From the IMG/VR virus record IMGVR_UViG_3300044701_000569, positions 62,001 through 126,000 of that record: DNA of 64,000 bases. One strand, 5' to 3'. Positions 25,416 through 36,500 of this stretch are shown piece after piece; the stretch's first letter is position 1, and the number at the start of each line of letters is the position of its first letter. This DNA is from a virus. The translations under genes and the position numbers were made by a program. The notes beneath the pieces are model-generated. The model ran no database searches, was not told the DNA's origin, and was given only the letters and a program-made list of their open reading frames with translations.

Positions 25416-26162
25416 TTATTCAGGATCTGGGCCGCCATCGTCTGTGGCAGTTTCATCTGCTGTCCAATTTAGTTCTGTTTTTAAATAATCAATAAACTGT
25501 TGTTGATCTGCCTCAACTTTTTTCCAGTGTGCTAAGAACGTACTTAACTCAGTGTCTGGTATAGGAAGAGATTCAACTGTGTGTTCAAATTCTGTTCCTT
25601 CAGCAAAAACTATAGGATTAGAAAAAACACAAAGATTTGGATTATTATCTGTAGCACCTTCAATACCCGCTATCATTTTCTTTGTATCAACTAATTTTGT
25701 TTTATACTCGTTAAGCGTATCCATAGTTACTGGTGGTAGAGGTTGGCTAAGAATAGACACAAAGACTGGTAGTGGGAATTTTTTTACTACTTCTACTCGT
25801 TCTTCTAAGGGAGGAACAGGAACAGGAGGCAGAACAGTTGTACCAAGCACTACTGGCTCTCCACTAGCTTCTGCTTCCTCTATGAGACGCAATAATCTTT
25901 CTCTTTCTGCTGTTTCTTCTGCTTCTCTAGCAAGTATTACAACATTCTCTTCTTCTCGTTTAGCAAAAATATAATCTTCAATTTCCTTGTATCCATCGCC
26001 GCCTAATTTAATTACTTTATTATTAAAATAAAAATCACCCGGCTGTACGTCAACATCAGTTTCAACCCAGGGTTGACCTGTTATTTCAACAAAGTGACGA
26101 TCATCAGTAACAGCCATTACAATTTCTAAATTATATTGTTTAGTTTCAGTTCTAAAAAACAT
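25416..26162 (-). CDS. Unknown protein downstream of the adhesin, possible fibre-assembly protein
   Basis: This 248-residue protein has a small N-terminal domain (VEITGQPWVETDVDVQPGDF), a charged helical stretch (KREEENVVILAREAEETAER), a proline-rich linker (LPPVPVPPLEE) and a C-terminal helical part. I do not recognise the family. The linker and coiled-coil character and the position right behind a glycine-rich adhesin recall tail-fibre assembly chaperones such as T4 gp38; this is inference only. The ribosome site AAGGA overlaps the stop of the adhesin gene. A terminator hairpin follows. Confidence 0.55.
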   Translation of the reverse strand: MFFRTETKQYNLEIVMAVTDDRHFVEITGQPWVETDVDVQPGDFYFNNKVIKLGGDGYKEIEDYIFAKREEENVVILAREAEETAERERLLRLIEEAEASGEPVVLGTTVLPPVPVPPLEERVEVVKKFPLPVFVSILSQPLPPVTMDTLNEYKTKLVDTKKMIAGIEGATDNNPNLCVFSNPIVFAEGTEFEHTVESLPIPDTELSTFLAHWKKVEADQQQFIDYLKTELNWTADETATDDGGPDPE

Positions 26163-26172
26163 ATTTTTTTCC

Positions 26173-27642
26173 TTAATATACTATAACAACTGCACCGCCA
26201 CCACCAGCAGTATTAAGTCTATTGCCGCCACCGCCGTATCCTGGTGCAGCAACACTTGCACCGTTACCAAATTTAAAGTCAGTTAGATTTCCGCCAGTTT
26301 CACTCTTAAGAGTTGATAACGGAATAACTGCACTGTCTTCTGCGTTTGATAGGACGGTGTCATCTCTTACATAACCTAAGTTGTAGCAAGTGGTTGCACC
26401 TGCTGCGCCTGCTAGGTGTGTTATACATGAACATGGCCAGTTTGAAATACCGCTACCAAACACAAATGTAAAGTGATCTTGGCTAAATCCAATGTAGCAA
26501 ACATAAGTTGAAGTTGCGCCGCTGCCGCCGCCACCGGCGCTGCCTGCCATTGTTGAAACAACCTGTTCACTGTGTGCATTACTGCCGTCGGCGCTACTGT
26601 TTCCTGCCTGAGCTCCAAGACCTACTGGACATGACTTAAATAGGTAGCTGTCACTTGTTCCCCAATCACCGGAGCTTGCACGTTGAGTTGCGCCGGCCCA
26701 AACGTGTCTGTTAGTGCCGCCGCCGCTGCCGCCTATGCATAGGCATGCACAGCAGAAACGTTGGCACATACAGCTAGCCCAAGGCATATTGGTGTAGCAC
26801 TGTCCACCAAATACGTTGTGATAGGATATTAAACAGTTACAGCCCATGTTAGTGTATGAACTAAAAAATCCGCAGCCGCATGAAGATGATGGGCAAGCAG
26901 TTGGACAAGCACAAATTACTGTACAAATACAGTTGTAGCGTGTTCCGCCAAAGCTGTAGTCATAACCTGTTGAGTAAGATGAGCTATTTGTACAAGTGTA
27001 AGGGGTGCCGCCTCCAGTCGCTGCTCCAGCGCCGTCGTAACAGCTATCCTGTTCCCAATACGGAATAAAAACTCCTCTACCGCCAGTTCTGTTTACATCA
27101 CCACCTGTAGCTGTACCACCTGTATTAAAATATCCGCTGATGCAGTTTGCATAACCGCAAACTGGCAGCGTAAATCCTACAGATGTAGGATTGTCATTAG
27201 AACTTGTTCTAGCAGTACTATTGCTTAAACAGGTCCAAGATATTGCTGTTTCTGTAGCATTGTTAGCTGTTACCGTAGTAGCACCAGATGAAACTACACT
27301 TGCAGTTAAGCCTCCAATTGATCCTACACTAACTGAAACACTTGATCCAGGTGATAAGTCAGTAACTGTTTTTTCTGCGTAGCCGCCACCTGCGCCAGGA
27401 AGTATGCCTTTAAATCTCATACAGTAGTTTTGCGAAGGTGTTGTAACACCCGAACAGCAGTTACTACTGCAAAAGAAAAATGAGGTTTCTCTATAGCAAG
27501 ATCCTGCACCTATTACAAAAACTTTTGCTTGATTAACGCCTGCAGGAACAGTCCATGTGGTTGTACCAGGAGTCGTAAATACTTTAGCGTATTTGTATCC
27601 TGTAGCTGTATTACTTTCAGTAATGTTTACAAATCTTCCCAT
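26173..27642 (-). CDS. Cysteine- and glycine-rich adhesin
   Basis: This 489-residue virion protein starts with MGRFVNITESNTATGYKYAKVF and WTVPAGVNQAKVFVIGAG, the beta-sandwich start of glycine-rich phage tip adhesins. The rest is dominated by Gly-rich loops and 31 Cys residues, about 6 percent, many as C-x-C or CC pairs between residues 230 and 320. The C terminus GGGGAVVIVY is typical of such adhesins. Most phage proteins have few Cys, so these may bind metal or form disulphides outside the cell. It is probably the host-receptor-binding tip. Confidence 0.7.
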   Translation of the reverse strand: MGRFVNITESNTATGYKYAKVFTTPGTTTWTVPAGVNQAKVFVIGAGSCYRETSFFFCSSNCCSGVTTPSQNYCMRFKGILPGAGGGYAEKTVTDLSPGSSVSVSVGSIGGLTASVVSSGATTVTANNATETAISWTCLSNSTARTSSNDNPTSVGFTLPVCGYANCISGYFNTGGTATGGDVNRTGGRGVFIPYWEQDSCYDGAGAATGGGTPYTCTNSSSYSTGYDYSFGGTRYNCICTVICACPTACPSSSCGCGFFSSYTNMGCNCLISYHNVFGGQCYTNMPWASCMCQRFCCACLCIGGSGGGTNRHVWAGATQRASSGDWGTSDSYLFKSCPVGLGAQAGNSSADGSNAHSEQVVSTMAGSAGGGGSGATSTYVCYIGFSQDHFTFVFGSGISNWPCSCITHLAGAAGATTCYNLGYVRDDTVLSNAEDSAVIPLSTLKSETGGNLTDFKFGNGASVAAPGYGGGGNRLNTAGGGGAVVIVY

Positions 27643-27653
27643 TTTTTAGTTCC

Positions 27654-27974
27654 TTACACCGTAGATGTTTCGATACCGTAGGCAACGGCACTAACACTGG
27701 TTGCACTTGCACGAACTACTAGTAGTTTACCTGCATCAATAACTATACCAGTGCGTTCAAGTACACCTTTAGGTGCAATCGCTGCTTCGTATTCTAAATA
27801 TTCACTATCACTAGGAGTAGCTGAACTAGCCATTGCTAATCTAACAGTTACCGTACTAGAACCTCTATTGCAAAATGATACAGATGCAATAGCAAATGTG
27901 CTAGATGGGCAAGTATACAACGTAGTATTCGTTGTAGCTGCTAAATCAAGGGCTCCTAATCTTCCTGTTGCCAT
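27654..27974 (-). CDS. Small virion protein, 110-residue family, copy A
   Basis: This 106-residue beta-rich protein has the pattern LYTCPSSTFAIASVSFCNRG, then YLEYEAAIAPKGVLERTG and LVVRASATSVSAVAYG. Two related proteins occur at 37880-38209 and 45212-45550, each beside a large fibre gene. I infer a small capping or connector protein that associates with its neighbouring fibre. The ribosome site is GGAG. Confidence 0.65.
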   Translation of the reverse strand: MATGRLGALDLAATTNTTLYTCPSSTFAIASVSFCNRGSSTVTVRLAMASSATPSDSEYLEYEAAIAPKGVLERTGIVIDAGKLLVVRASATSVSAVAYGIETSTV

Positions 27975-27987
27975 AATATGTTCTCCA

Positions 27988-30900
27988 TTAACTTGATGCT
28001 AAGAAGTAGTTTAGGGCCAATGGTGAACCGTCTACTCCTTGTTTAAAATTCATTCTCTTGTTTATATTAATCGGACCACCACTAGTAGTAGTTATCTGAT
28101 TTGTTGAAATTACAACATCTCCCGCTGTAACTGTATTTACATTTAATATGGCACCACCGCCACCAATTTGCGATTCAATGTAAGTTCTAATAGCTCTCTG
28201 AGTTGGAACAATACTATCGCTGTTGGCTGCAAATGTTCCGTCTGTTGAAAACTCGTTAACAGCAGTGTTTGAGCTTCCTAGTGTTACTGAACCTAACTGT
28301 AGTTCCTGTAGACCGCTTAGGTTAAAGGCATTAGCATTTAGCGTTGATCTACCAGTTGACTGTTCAACTGAGAACAAATCACCTACTCTAAAGTTACCAT
28401 CTTGGTCAGTGCTGGTAAAGAACACACGACCGCCGCCAAATTCTTTAGTTTCTTTAGTTTGATCTGGTGCTATTAAAGGTGTTCCAGGATAGTTTGTATT
28501 TGCAAAATTACCTGTACCAATATCTAAGAAGTCATGACCTGTTAAGCGTACTTGGCTGTATCTAATTCTAATAGTAGCTGTAGTTAAATGTTCTGGTGCT
28601 AGAGCAATAGTAACTTCTGGGCTCAACTGTAATCTAGCTGTATAAGGTCCTGAACCTAACAGTTCAGTTACTGATACTAATTTGTATACAGATGAATTAC
28701 CATCAAAGACTACGTTAGAGCCAGCAGTTGGTACAGAAGTTAGTCCTGACATGTTAACATAGAAACCGTTTTGGTATTGATCTCTATAACCTTCACCAGT
28801 CATAAACGCACCAGTAGCTGAATAGCCAACTCCGCCTGATACTATTGACGGACTGCCTAGCGCACCGTTTCCTGTTCTTACAGTATAAGTTGCTTCACTG
28901 GTATTCACAGGATCTGTTATTGTTATAGTTGGTACTGAAGCATATCCGCTGCCTGGTTCCCACAAATTAATTGCTGATATCTGTCCACTAGCAACTACTG
29001 CTCTGCCTTGAGTGCGTGTTATGTTTGGTATAGATAATGCACTAGATGCTCCTGTAGCAATAATAGTCCATATTGGGTTGCTGCTTGGATTACCAAAACC
29101 AACAGTTGTCCACGTATCTGAACTTACTGCTCTTGATGTCCATGTAATGCCGTCTGTGCTTGTTGCAATAGCAACTGATGTACCACCGCCATAGCCGGCT
29201 ATAGCAATGAACGTTCCTTGACCGTAGTGTATTTCTTTCCATGTGCTGGACGCTGGCAGTGTTGCAGATACCCAGGTTATACCATCAAAGGAATAAGCTG
29301 CGTCTGCACTGCCTGTGGCTACTGCTACGAATCTTCCATTGCCGTAGGTTACACTGGTCCAGTTAGCACTAGCTGGTAGTGTTGCTGCTAACCAAGTTGT
29401 GCCGTTAGTACTATAAGCAGCAGCAGTACTTGCTCCACTTGCACCTGATATTGCAACAAACTTGTTTTTACCATAAGTTACACTGTTCCATGTAGTGCTT
29501 GAGGGCAATGCGCCGCCTGCTGTCCAACTAGTACCGTTAGTGCTGTATGCTGTATCAGTTCCGCCACTGGCTACTGCTACAAATCTGCTTCCGCCAAATG
29601 CAACACTAGTCCATGTAACTGATGCAGGAAGTGTTGCAGCAGTCCATGATGTACCACCGTTTGTAGAGTACGCTGCATTTGTGCCGCCGCTGGCTACAGC
29701 AACATGATAAGTTGTACTACTAATAACACCGCTATCAACAGAGCTCCATGTAGCACTTGCTGGTAATGCGCCACCAGCAGTCCACGAAGTACCATTTGAC
29801 GAATAAGCAGAATCTGTTCCGCCGCTGGCTACTGCTACAAACTGGCCGCCTCCATATGCTACAGAAGTCCAATTAGACGGTGAAGGCATCGTTCTAGATG
29901 AAGCTGTATATGTTGGTGCTGTAAATTCAATTCTTGGTTCTATCTGATATACTGTAGTTAAATCTAATGTTGATTCAATAGTAGTACCAGGTACAACATG
30001 ATCCCATCCAGCTGTTCCTGTTGATTCTTTGTAGATAGTAGCTACCTTAGTACCCGAATCGTATGCTTGTACGTAGCCGTATTGACCTACACCTTTACCG
30101 CTAGCAACGACTACTCTCATTCCTAAGTATTGTGTGCTAATACCTGTGTCAGCGCCTGACAATGTAATACTAGTTGTGTTACCTGTTTGAGCTATTCCTG
30201 ATGGATAGCCGTAATCAGCGCCGGCAGTTAACATTCTTACTTCAAAGACAGCACCGTCTCTAATTTCATCTCCAACGACAGTCGCGCCAAAGCCATTACC
30301 AGTAAAGGTAAATGCATTATTTGAAGTTGTGTACTCGCTACCTGCATTCTTGTATTCAAGTCTTAGAATGCTGTTACCGTTAGTGAACACATTACCAATT
30401 TCTGCTTCATAAGCTCTGTTGTTTACTGTTCCGGTAATAGGAGTTTCTGAAACATCAAAACCTTCTGCTACGCAACCAAACGAGCCATATGATGAGTTTC
30501 CGTTTGTTGCACGAATTTTTCCGCCGTGTTCTGCTAGGTAACCTATGTGTCCATAATAAGAGAACACAGAAACAAGTTCTGATCTGCCTAACTCTGTACA
30601 CCATACGCCAATACCGTCACTTAGTACTTGTGTAAAGTCGTTAGCAACAATAGAATCATTACCACCGTTGTGCAAGCTGCCGTCTATTTTTAGACCAACG
30701 CAGGCTGTACCAAATGTAGTAACGTTCTGAACATATGGGGACTTGTTAATAATCCATGCCTTAGTATCGTTGGGACCCCAACCTGGATCTAAACTAACAA
30801 ACGCACCTGCACTTGGTCTACGTGTTCCAAACGCATTTGGTGATCCTAGCGTACCTGTTAGACCTTGAACAGTACAGTTACGAAGACCTGTACCATTTCT

Positions 30901-33462
30901 CATGTAGAACATGTCTTCTTCTAAGCAACCATTAACTGCATTTACGTAATAACGAGCAGCTAACAGTGATTTGTAATTGCCTGTATAAATTAAATCGTAT
31001 TTGATAGCATCTAAGTACCTATCAACGTCTCGTGCGCACTTAGCTGAATCATATACATATGATGGATAGGTAACTGCAATATATGCTAAAATTTCAGCTT
31101 TAATAAATGCTCTGTTAGCTTCAATAGATTCAACAGCATAGGTATAACCAGTTGATGTTTCAGGCGTATTACTACCTGCTGAAAGCGGAACAGTTGAGTC
31201 ACCTGTTGCTCCGTTTACACCCCAATTAATGTAGTCCTGCATCTGTTGCACTAGTTCAGCTGCAACAGTTCCTGCACCTGCTGAACCAGCTGGTCTAGTT
31301 GTAACTTGTGTTTCAGTATTGCCTACCGAAGGAGTAACAGCTATATTTTGTGATATGTTACCAATAATAGCTTCTAATCTTGCTAGTCCTGCTAGACTGT
31401 AAGGCGTGTCTGCTGAATCAACTAAACTTCCTGCTGGTAAAATTCGTGTGCTTCTTAGTTCGTCACCTACTACTGCGGTGTTCTCTGGAACAATGATCGG
31501 GGTAACTTCGTAGAATTCACCTGTTTTAACAAATATAGTATGTGTTGGCTTTCTTTCTACAACAATGTTTGCGAATAGTCCACTGTCTACAGGATCACTG
31601 ATTACATCTAGAAGTGTTTCTAGTGCTGCTTGAGCGCCTGTTTCTTCAACCAGTGCTGTATTAATAACTTGTGTTATAGGACTTGGCACACTGTTTAGTG
31701 TTTGGTAATTAGCTGCTGGCGCAACATTTGATATAACAGCATCAATCAATGTAGCCATATATCCCAATGCTGCTGCAAACTGATCAGCTTCGTCAGTCAT
31801 TGCTGCAATAAGTGTGCCGCCACTAAAATAGCTTGCAACCATACTTCTACTGCGAGCATTTCCGCCATGAGAGATATCCCATACCAGTGCATCTACTATT
31901 TTACCAAATTCTACTTCAGTAAGATATTCATTGTCATTAACAAATCCTGACCAGATACCAGCGCCTCCGGTGATCTGATATGTTACCCAATTAAATATTT
32001 CTGCTTGGATAAAGCTTCTATTTTTTTCTAACGATGTTTTAACATTAGGATTTCTATGTCCTGCTTCAACTCTTTCCGCAGCATATCTTACTGTTTTAAA
32101 AGGTTTATCTAGAGTGTAACCGTAATCTAATTCATCTGTTCCGTTTGGTTCTACGTAGTAGACTCCGTCAATTTGACCCCATGTGTCCCATGATAAATTT
32201 CCTGCTGTAACTTTTAGTACTTGACCATCTGTTCCTATAGGCAGTCTTGCAGGGCCTGAACCACTGTAGTAAACAATATCACCTTGTGTGGTCATTACAG
32301 TAGTTTCAACACCACCTGTTAATAGATTCCAATATGTTCCAAGTGTATCAACATCTGGTCTATTAGTAGCTGTTGCAGATGTGTGTGACAATACGCAGAC
32401 ATATGTAAAATTGTTATACTTTACTGAATCACCTAGCTCATAATCTGTAGCGTCTGCCCATGCGCTTCTCCACTTATAACCATAATTAAGTCTTTGCCAG
32501 TAGGTTGTAAGAGGTGGCTTGTTGCCTGATGAAGATGTATGATCTCCTGTGCATAGATAAGTGTAACCATTTAATCTAACAACATCACCTACCTTATAGT
32601 CTGTAGCTAGAGCAAAATCACCTATAAACTTAAATCCTGTTGAGAACAAATCCCAATTAGTTGAAGAAGATGTTGGTGTTTGATTAGAATGGTTTGTTTT
32701 TGCTACGTACTGATATCCGCCGTAAGTAACAACGTCACCTGGCTGATAAACAGTAACTGAACTCCAACTATCTTCAAATTCTAAACCTTCTACAAATTGG
32801 CCCCACCTGCCGTTATCTTCATCAGTTTCAAAGGTTACTGCAACGTTTGACGTGTGGTACAAGGTGCATATCCAAAGGCCGCCGCCGTACTTTACAACAT
32901 CATTTTTCTTGTATCTTACTGTTGAATTACTCCAAGTTCCTTTATAATCAAAACTCTGGGTGACAATATCCCACTTAAGGATATCGTCTTCTAAACCCAA
33001 CGTTGCTGTAGCAGCACTAGTGTGACTGTCGTTACATCTATAAACAGTAGCACCGTAACGAACTACATCGCCTAATTTATAATAAGTTGCTGTAGACCAG
33101 TTACCTTTCCAATCAAACGAAGCTGTTGCAAAAGTTTCCCATTTGGATTGATCATCTTCAAGATAAGTTTGAGAAGTATGCCCTGTTGAACATATATAGA
33201 CTAAACTACCCCATGTAACTAGATCGCCTAGCTTATAGTATGTGGATCCTGTCCAATTACCTTTGTATTCTTGGCCATCACTGGCTAAGTTCCATTTTGC
33301 TGCATCGAGGTCAATGTAAAAATCGCCTGCTGAAGTATGTCCTTCGATACATATATACGTTTTTCCGCCATAACGAATTACGTCATCTCTATAGTAGGTA
33401 GTAGAAGAATTCCATAGGTTTTTCCAAACAAATCTAATTCTACCTAATTTAAACTCAGCCAT
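27988..33462 (-). CDS. Large tail fibre with seven N-terminal repeats, beta-helix and seven-bladed propeller
   Basis: This is a 1824-residue virion protein. Residues 1-390 contain seven copies of a 50-60-residue module of the form W-x-x-x-T-x-Y-x-x-G-D-V-V-x-Y-G-G-x-x-Y-x-C-x-x-x-H-T-S, resembling CBM5/12-type sugar-binding repeats. A helical segment carries the K-C-x-R-D motif shared with the giant fibre. Residues about 640-1150 look like a right-handed beta-helix (VYYVEPNGTDELDYG, IIVPENTAVVGDELRST). Residues about 1190-1477 hold seven repeats like NWTSVAYGGGQFVAVASGG, a probable seven-bladed propeller. The C terminus (VGDLFSVEQSTGRSTLNA, QRAIRTYIESQIGGGG) is shared with the 33501 protein. 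Late promoter at 33491. Confidence 0.82.
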   Translation of the reverse strand: MAEFKLGRIRFVWKNLWNSSTTYYRDDVIRYGGKTYICIEGHTSAGDFYIDLDAAKWNLASDGQEYKGNWTGSTYYKLGDLVTWGSLVYICSTGHTSQTYLEDDQSKWETFATASFDWKGNWSTATYYKLGDVVRYGATVYRCNDSHTSAATATLGLEDDILKWDIVTQSFDYKGTWSNSTVRYKKNDVVKYGGGLWICTLYHTSNVAVTFETDEDNGRWGQFVEGLEFEDSWSSVTVYQPGDVVTYGGYQYVAKTNHSNQTPTSSSTNWDLFSTGFKFIGDFALATDYKVGDVVRLNGYTYLCTGDHTSSSGNKPPLTTYWQRLNYGYKWRSAWADATDYELGDSVKYNNFTYVCVLSHTSATATNRPDVDTLGTYWNLLTGGVETTVMTTQGDIVYYSGSGPARLPIGTDGQVLKVTAGNLSWDTWGQIDGVYYVEPNGTDELDYGYTLDKPFKTVRYAAERVEAGHRNPNVKTSLEKNRSFIQAEIFNWVTYQITGGAGIWSGFVNDNEYLTEVEFGKIVDALVWDISHGGNARSRSMVASYFSGGTLIAAMTDEADQFAAALGYMATLIDAVISNVAPAANYQTLNSVPSPITQVINTALVEETGAQAALETLLDVISDPVDSGLFANIVVERKPTHTIFVKTGEFYEVTPIIVPENTAVVGDELRSTRILPAGSLVDSADTPYSLAGLARLEAIIGNISQNIAVTPSVGNTETQVTTRPAGSAGAGTVAAELVQQMQDYINWGVNGATGDSTVPLSAGSNTPETSTGYTYAVESIEANRAFIKAEILAYIAVTYPSYVYDSAKCARDVDRYLDAIKYDLIYTGNYKSLLAARYYVNAVNGCLEEDMFYMRNGTGLRNCTVQGLTGTLGSPNAFGTRRPSAGAFVSLDPGWGPNDTKAWIINKSPYVQNVTTFGTACVGLKIDGSLHNGGNDSIVANDFTQVLSDGIGVWCTELGRSELVSVFSYYGHIGYLAEHGGKIRATNGNSSYGSFGCVAEGFDVSETPITGTVNNRAYEAEIGNVFTNGNSILRLEYKNAGSEYTTSNNAFTFTGNGFGATVVGDEIRDGAVFEVRMLTAGADYGYPSGIAQTGNTTSITLSGADTGISTQYLGMRVVVASGKGVGQYGYVQAYDSGTKVATIYKESTGTAGWDHVVPGTTIESTLDLTTVYQIEPRIEFTAPTYTASSRTMPSPSNWTSVAYGGGQFVAVASGGTDSAYSSNGTSWTAGGALPASATWSSVDSGVISSTTYHVAVASGGTNAAYSTNGGTSWTAATLPASVTWTSVAFGGSRFVAVASGGTDTAYSTNGTSWTAGGALPSSTTWNSVTYGKNKFVAISGASGASTAAAYSTNGTTWLAATLPASANWTSVTYGNGRFVAVATGSADAAYSFDGITWVSATLPASSTWKEIHYGQGTFIAIAGYGGGTSVAIATSTDGITWTSRAVSSDTWTTVGFGNPSSNPIWTIIATGASSALSIPNITRTQGRAVVASGQISAINLWEPGSGYASVPTITITDPVNTSEATYTVRTGNGALGSPSIVSGGVGYSATGAFMTGEGYRDQYQNGFYVNMSGLTSVPTAGSNVVFDGNSSVYKLVSVTELLGSGPYTARLQLSPEVTIALAPEHLTTATIRIRYSQVRLTGHDFLDIGTGNFANTNYPGTPLIAPDQTKETKEFGGGRVFFTSTDQDGNFRVGDLFSVEQSTGRSTLNANAFNLSGLQELQLGSVTLGSSNTAVNEFSTDGTFAANSDSIVPTQRAIRTYIESQIGGGGAILNVNTVTAGDVVISTNQITTTSGGPININKRMNFKQGVDGSPLALNYFLASS

Positions 33463-33490
33463 CTTATACTCCAGTATCCTTAGTTATTAA

Positions 33491-33498
33491 TATTTATC
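33491..33498 (-). promoter_or_regulatory. T4-type late promoter GATAAATA
   Basis: It lies just beyond the stop of the 1326-residue fibre and 28 bases upstream of the 1824-residue fibre start, with GGAG in the leader. It separates transcription of the two sister fibres. Confidence 0.7.
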
Positions 33499-33500
33499 CA

Positions 33501-36500
33501 TTATCGCTTAAAGTAAGCAAGTGCTAGTAAACTACCTTCAACACCACCAGTAAAACGTGCTACTGCATCAAAATCTATACTCCCTGTTGCCGAAGTAATT
33601 TGATTGTTGTTAATAATTATCTGTCCAGCACGTAATTGGCTAACGTTGAGATCCTCACCACCACCACCAATTTGAGCAGCTATGTAAGTTTTTAAAGCTC
33701 TTTGCGTAGGCACAATATTGTTAGAATTTGCACCTAACGTTGCATCAGTGCTGAATTCTCTAATTACAGCACCTGTTCCTCCCAGTACAACACCGCCTAA
33801 TCTTAACTCAGTTAAACCTGTTAGGTCAAAAGCGTCAGCATTTAGTGTAATAATACCTGTGGCCTGTTCAACTTTAAACAATTCGCCTACACGGAAGTTA
33901 CCGTCTTGGTCGGTTGAAGTATAGAATACTCGTCCGCCGCCTGCGTCATTTGTTTCTCTAAAAGCTTCAGGTTCATTTTGAGGAAGTCCTGGATAATTTG
34001 TTTCTACAAAATTACCTGTGCCAATATCTAAGAAGTCATGACCTGTTAGTCGTACTTGACTATAGTTTTCTCTAACAGTAATTGCAGAAGAGTGTGCGGG
34101 TGATTCATACGTATCTATTCTAGGACTTACTCTAAGTTTAGCACTTTGATTTCCTAAACTACCGGTTATATCTTCTATAGTTACTAGTCTATAAACGGTA
34201 GAATTTCCATTAAATTGTACGTTAGCACCGGGTCCTGGTTGTCCAGTTAAACCAGTTACCCATATGTAACTTCCTGTTTGGAATGCATCTTGTAGACCAA
34301 CACCAGTAACTGTTGCATTAGCCGTAACATATCCGGTTCCTCTATTAGAAAAAGTAGGCTGTGCTAGTACACCACTTCCTATTCTTGCTGTCCAAGTACC
34401 TGTAGAAGTAGCATTAGGATCAACTACAGTAATAGTAGGTTGATTCAAATATCCTGAACCGGGATTTATAATCCTAAAACTTCCTATTCTACCAGAAGCT
34501 ATTGCTACTCTAGCTGTTGCTCTAGTACCAGTTCCTACAGAAATAATAACTCTTGGTTCAATCTGATATCTGCTGGTGCTAGCTGGATCAACAATAGGTG
34601 TGCCGGATAACATGTGATCCCATCCAGATGTATCATCTGATTCTTTAGATATAGAAGCTATCTTAGTAAGAGGATCGTATGCAGATATATAACCATATTG
34701 TCCTACGCCTGCGCCTGATATAATAACTAACTTCATACCAAGATAAACAGATTCTTCACTCTCATCACTATTCGCTAGAGTTATAGTACCTGATGAACCG
34801 CTGCCCCCTTGTGCATAGTTTTGTCTTATTAGATAACCAGTGCCGCCCACAGTTCCCGAATCGTACGGGTCTGTTATTCTAATTTCATAAATTCCGTTTG
34901 TTACTACGTTTGCACTGCTAACTGCTGCGTTAAGACCTGCACCCGTAAATGTATAAGCTGCGGCAGAGTCGTAGTTAATACCAGCGTTAGTGTATTCTAA
35001 ACTTAGTATTTGATCTCCATCTGTGAACACATAACCAATTTGTGCTTCAAAATTTCTATTGTTTACACTACCAGTAATAGGAGTCTCTGTAGCATCAATT
35101 CCTTCTGCTATAGAACCGTAGTCTCCATAAGAATTATTTCCGTTAGTAGCACGAATTTTTCCGCCAGCAGTTGCAAGATAGCCAACATGACAGTAGTAGG
35201 TAAACACAGAAACAAGTTCTGCTCTTCCTAGATCTGTAATCCAACAACCTATACCGTCACTTATGACTTGTGTAAAGTCGTTGGCAACTATAGAATCATT
35301 GCCGCCGGCATGTAGAGAGCCATCAACCTTTAACCCTACGCATCCTGTACCAAATGTAGTAACGTTTTGAATATACGGAGATTTATTAGTAATCCATACT
35401 GTTGAGTCGCCTGTTCCTGTGCCAGGATCTAGCGAAACAAATTTTACATCATTTAATGGTCGCTGAGTAAAATATTCGTTAGGTGATGACAATGTATCAA
35501 ATAATCCCTGTAGAGTCATGTTTCTTATGCCTGTGGCATTTCTAACATAAAACATGTCAGTACTTTCATATCCAGCTGCTGGTTGTACTATAGTACTTCT
35601 TAACTCGTCACCAACTAATGCTACACCTGCAGGTATACTAATAGGTAACTCTTCTTCGTATACACCTGTTTTTATAAAAATAGTTGCAGGGCCTGTTATG
35701 TTTGCACAGGCATACTTAATTGTTCTCCACGGCTCGTTAAGAGTAGTTCCTCTTCCAGCTGCGTCAACACCGTCTGTTGCTACATAGTACACTTTTGAAA
35801 CGTTGCCAAATAAATCCCAATCAAATGTAGTTCCGTTAGATACTTTAATTAATTCATTTTCGCTACCCTTTGGAAACCTATCCTTTGCTCCACTGTTATA
35901 CCATAGAATATCACCCTGTGCTGCTAGAACGTTAGATGAATGTCCTTCTACATATACATCCCAATATGTTCCCGAACCTGCTATGTCTGTGTCTGGGCGT
36001 GTAGGTGATGACCCTGTGTGTGCTAATTTACAAACATAAGTAGTTGAACCGTATGTTGCTAAGTCGCCTAGTTTATAGGATATACCAGTTATCCATAGAC
36101 CTCGCCATGCTTCGCTGGGAGAAACTATTTCCCAATAAGATAAGTTTGGTGGTTCTTCATTAGTGTTGTCTGCTACTGCAACATAAAGATAGCCTCTGTG
36201 TCTTACAACATTGCCAACTTCGTACGCTGGACCTACTGCCCAATCACCGTCAAACGTGTATCTTTCAGAGACTGGTTGCCAATATGCACTAGCAGTTACA
36301 GGATTTTGATTAGTGTTGTTTTGTTTTGCTCTATAATTATAACCGCCGTACCAAACAACATCACCTTGTTGATAGTATGTAGAACTATCGTAAATACTTT
36401 CAAATTCTAAACCTTCAAGGTAAACTGTCCAGTTAGCTAGATTAGCAGCAAAACCTGTAGATGTATGTTCTGTATTTGCTACCCAAAGGGTAGAACCGTA

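Noticed and set aside
25552-25974. 140-residue plus-strand ORF
   Set aside because: Ser/Thr-rich antisense of the Glu/Pro-rich 248-residue protein; no promoter or ribosome site.
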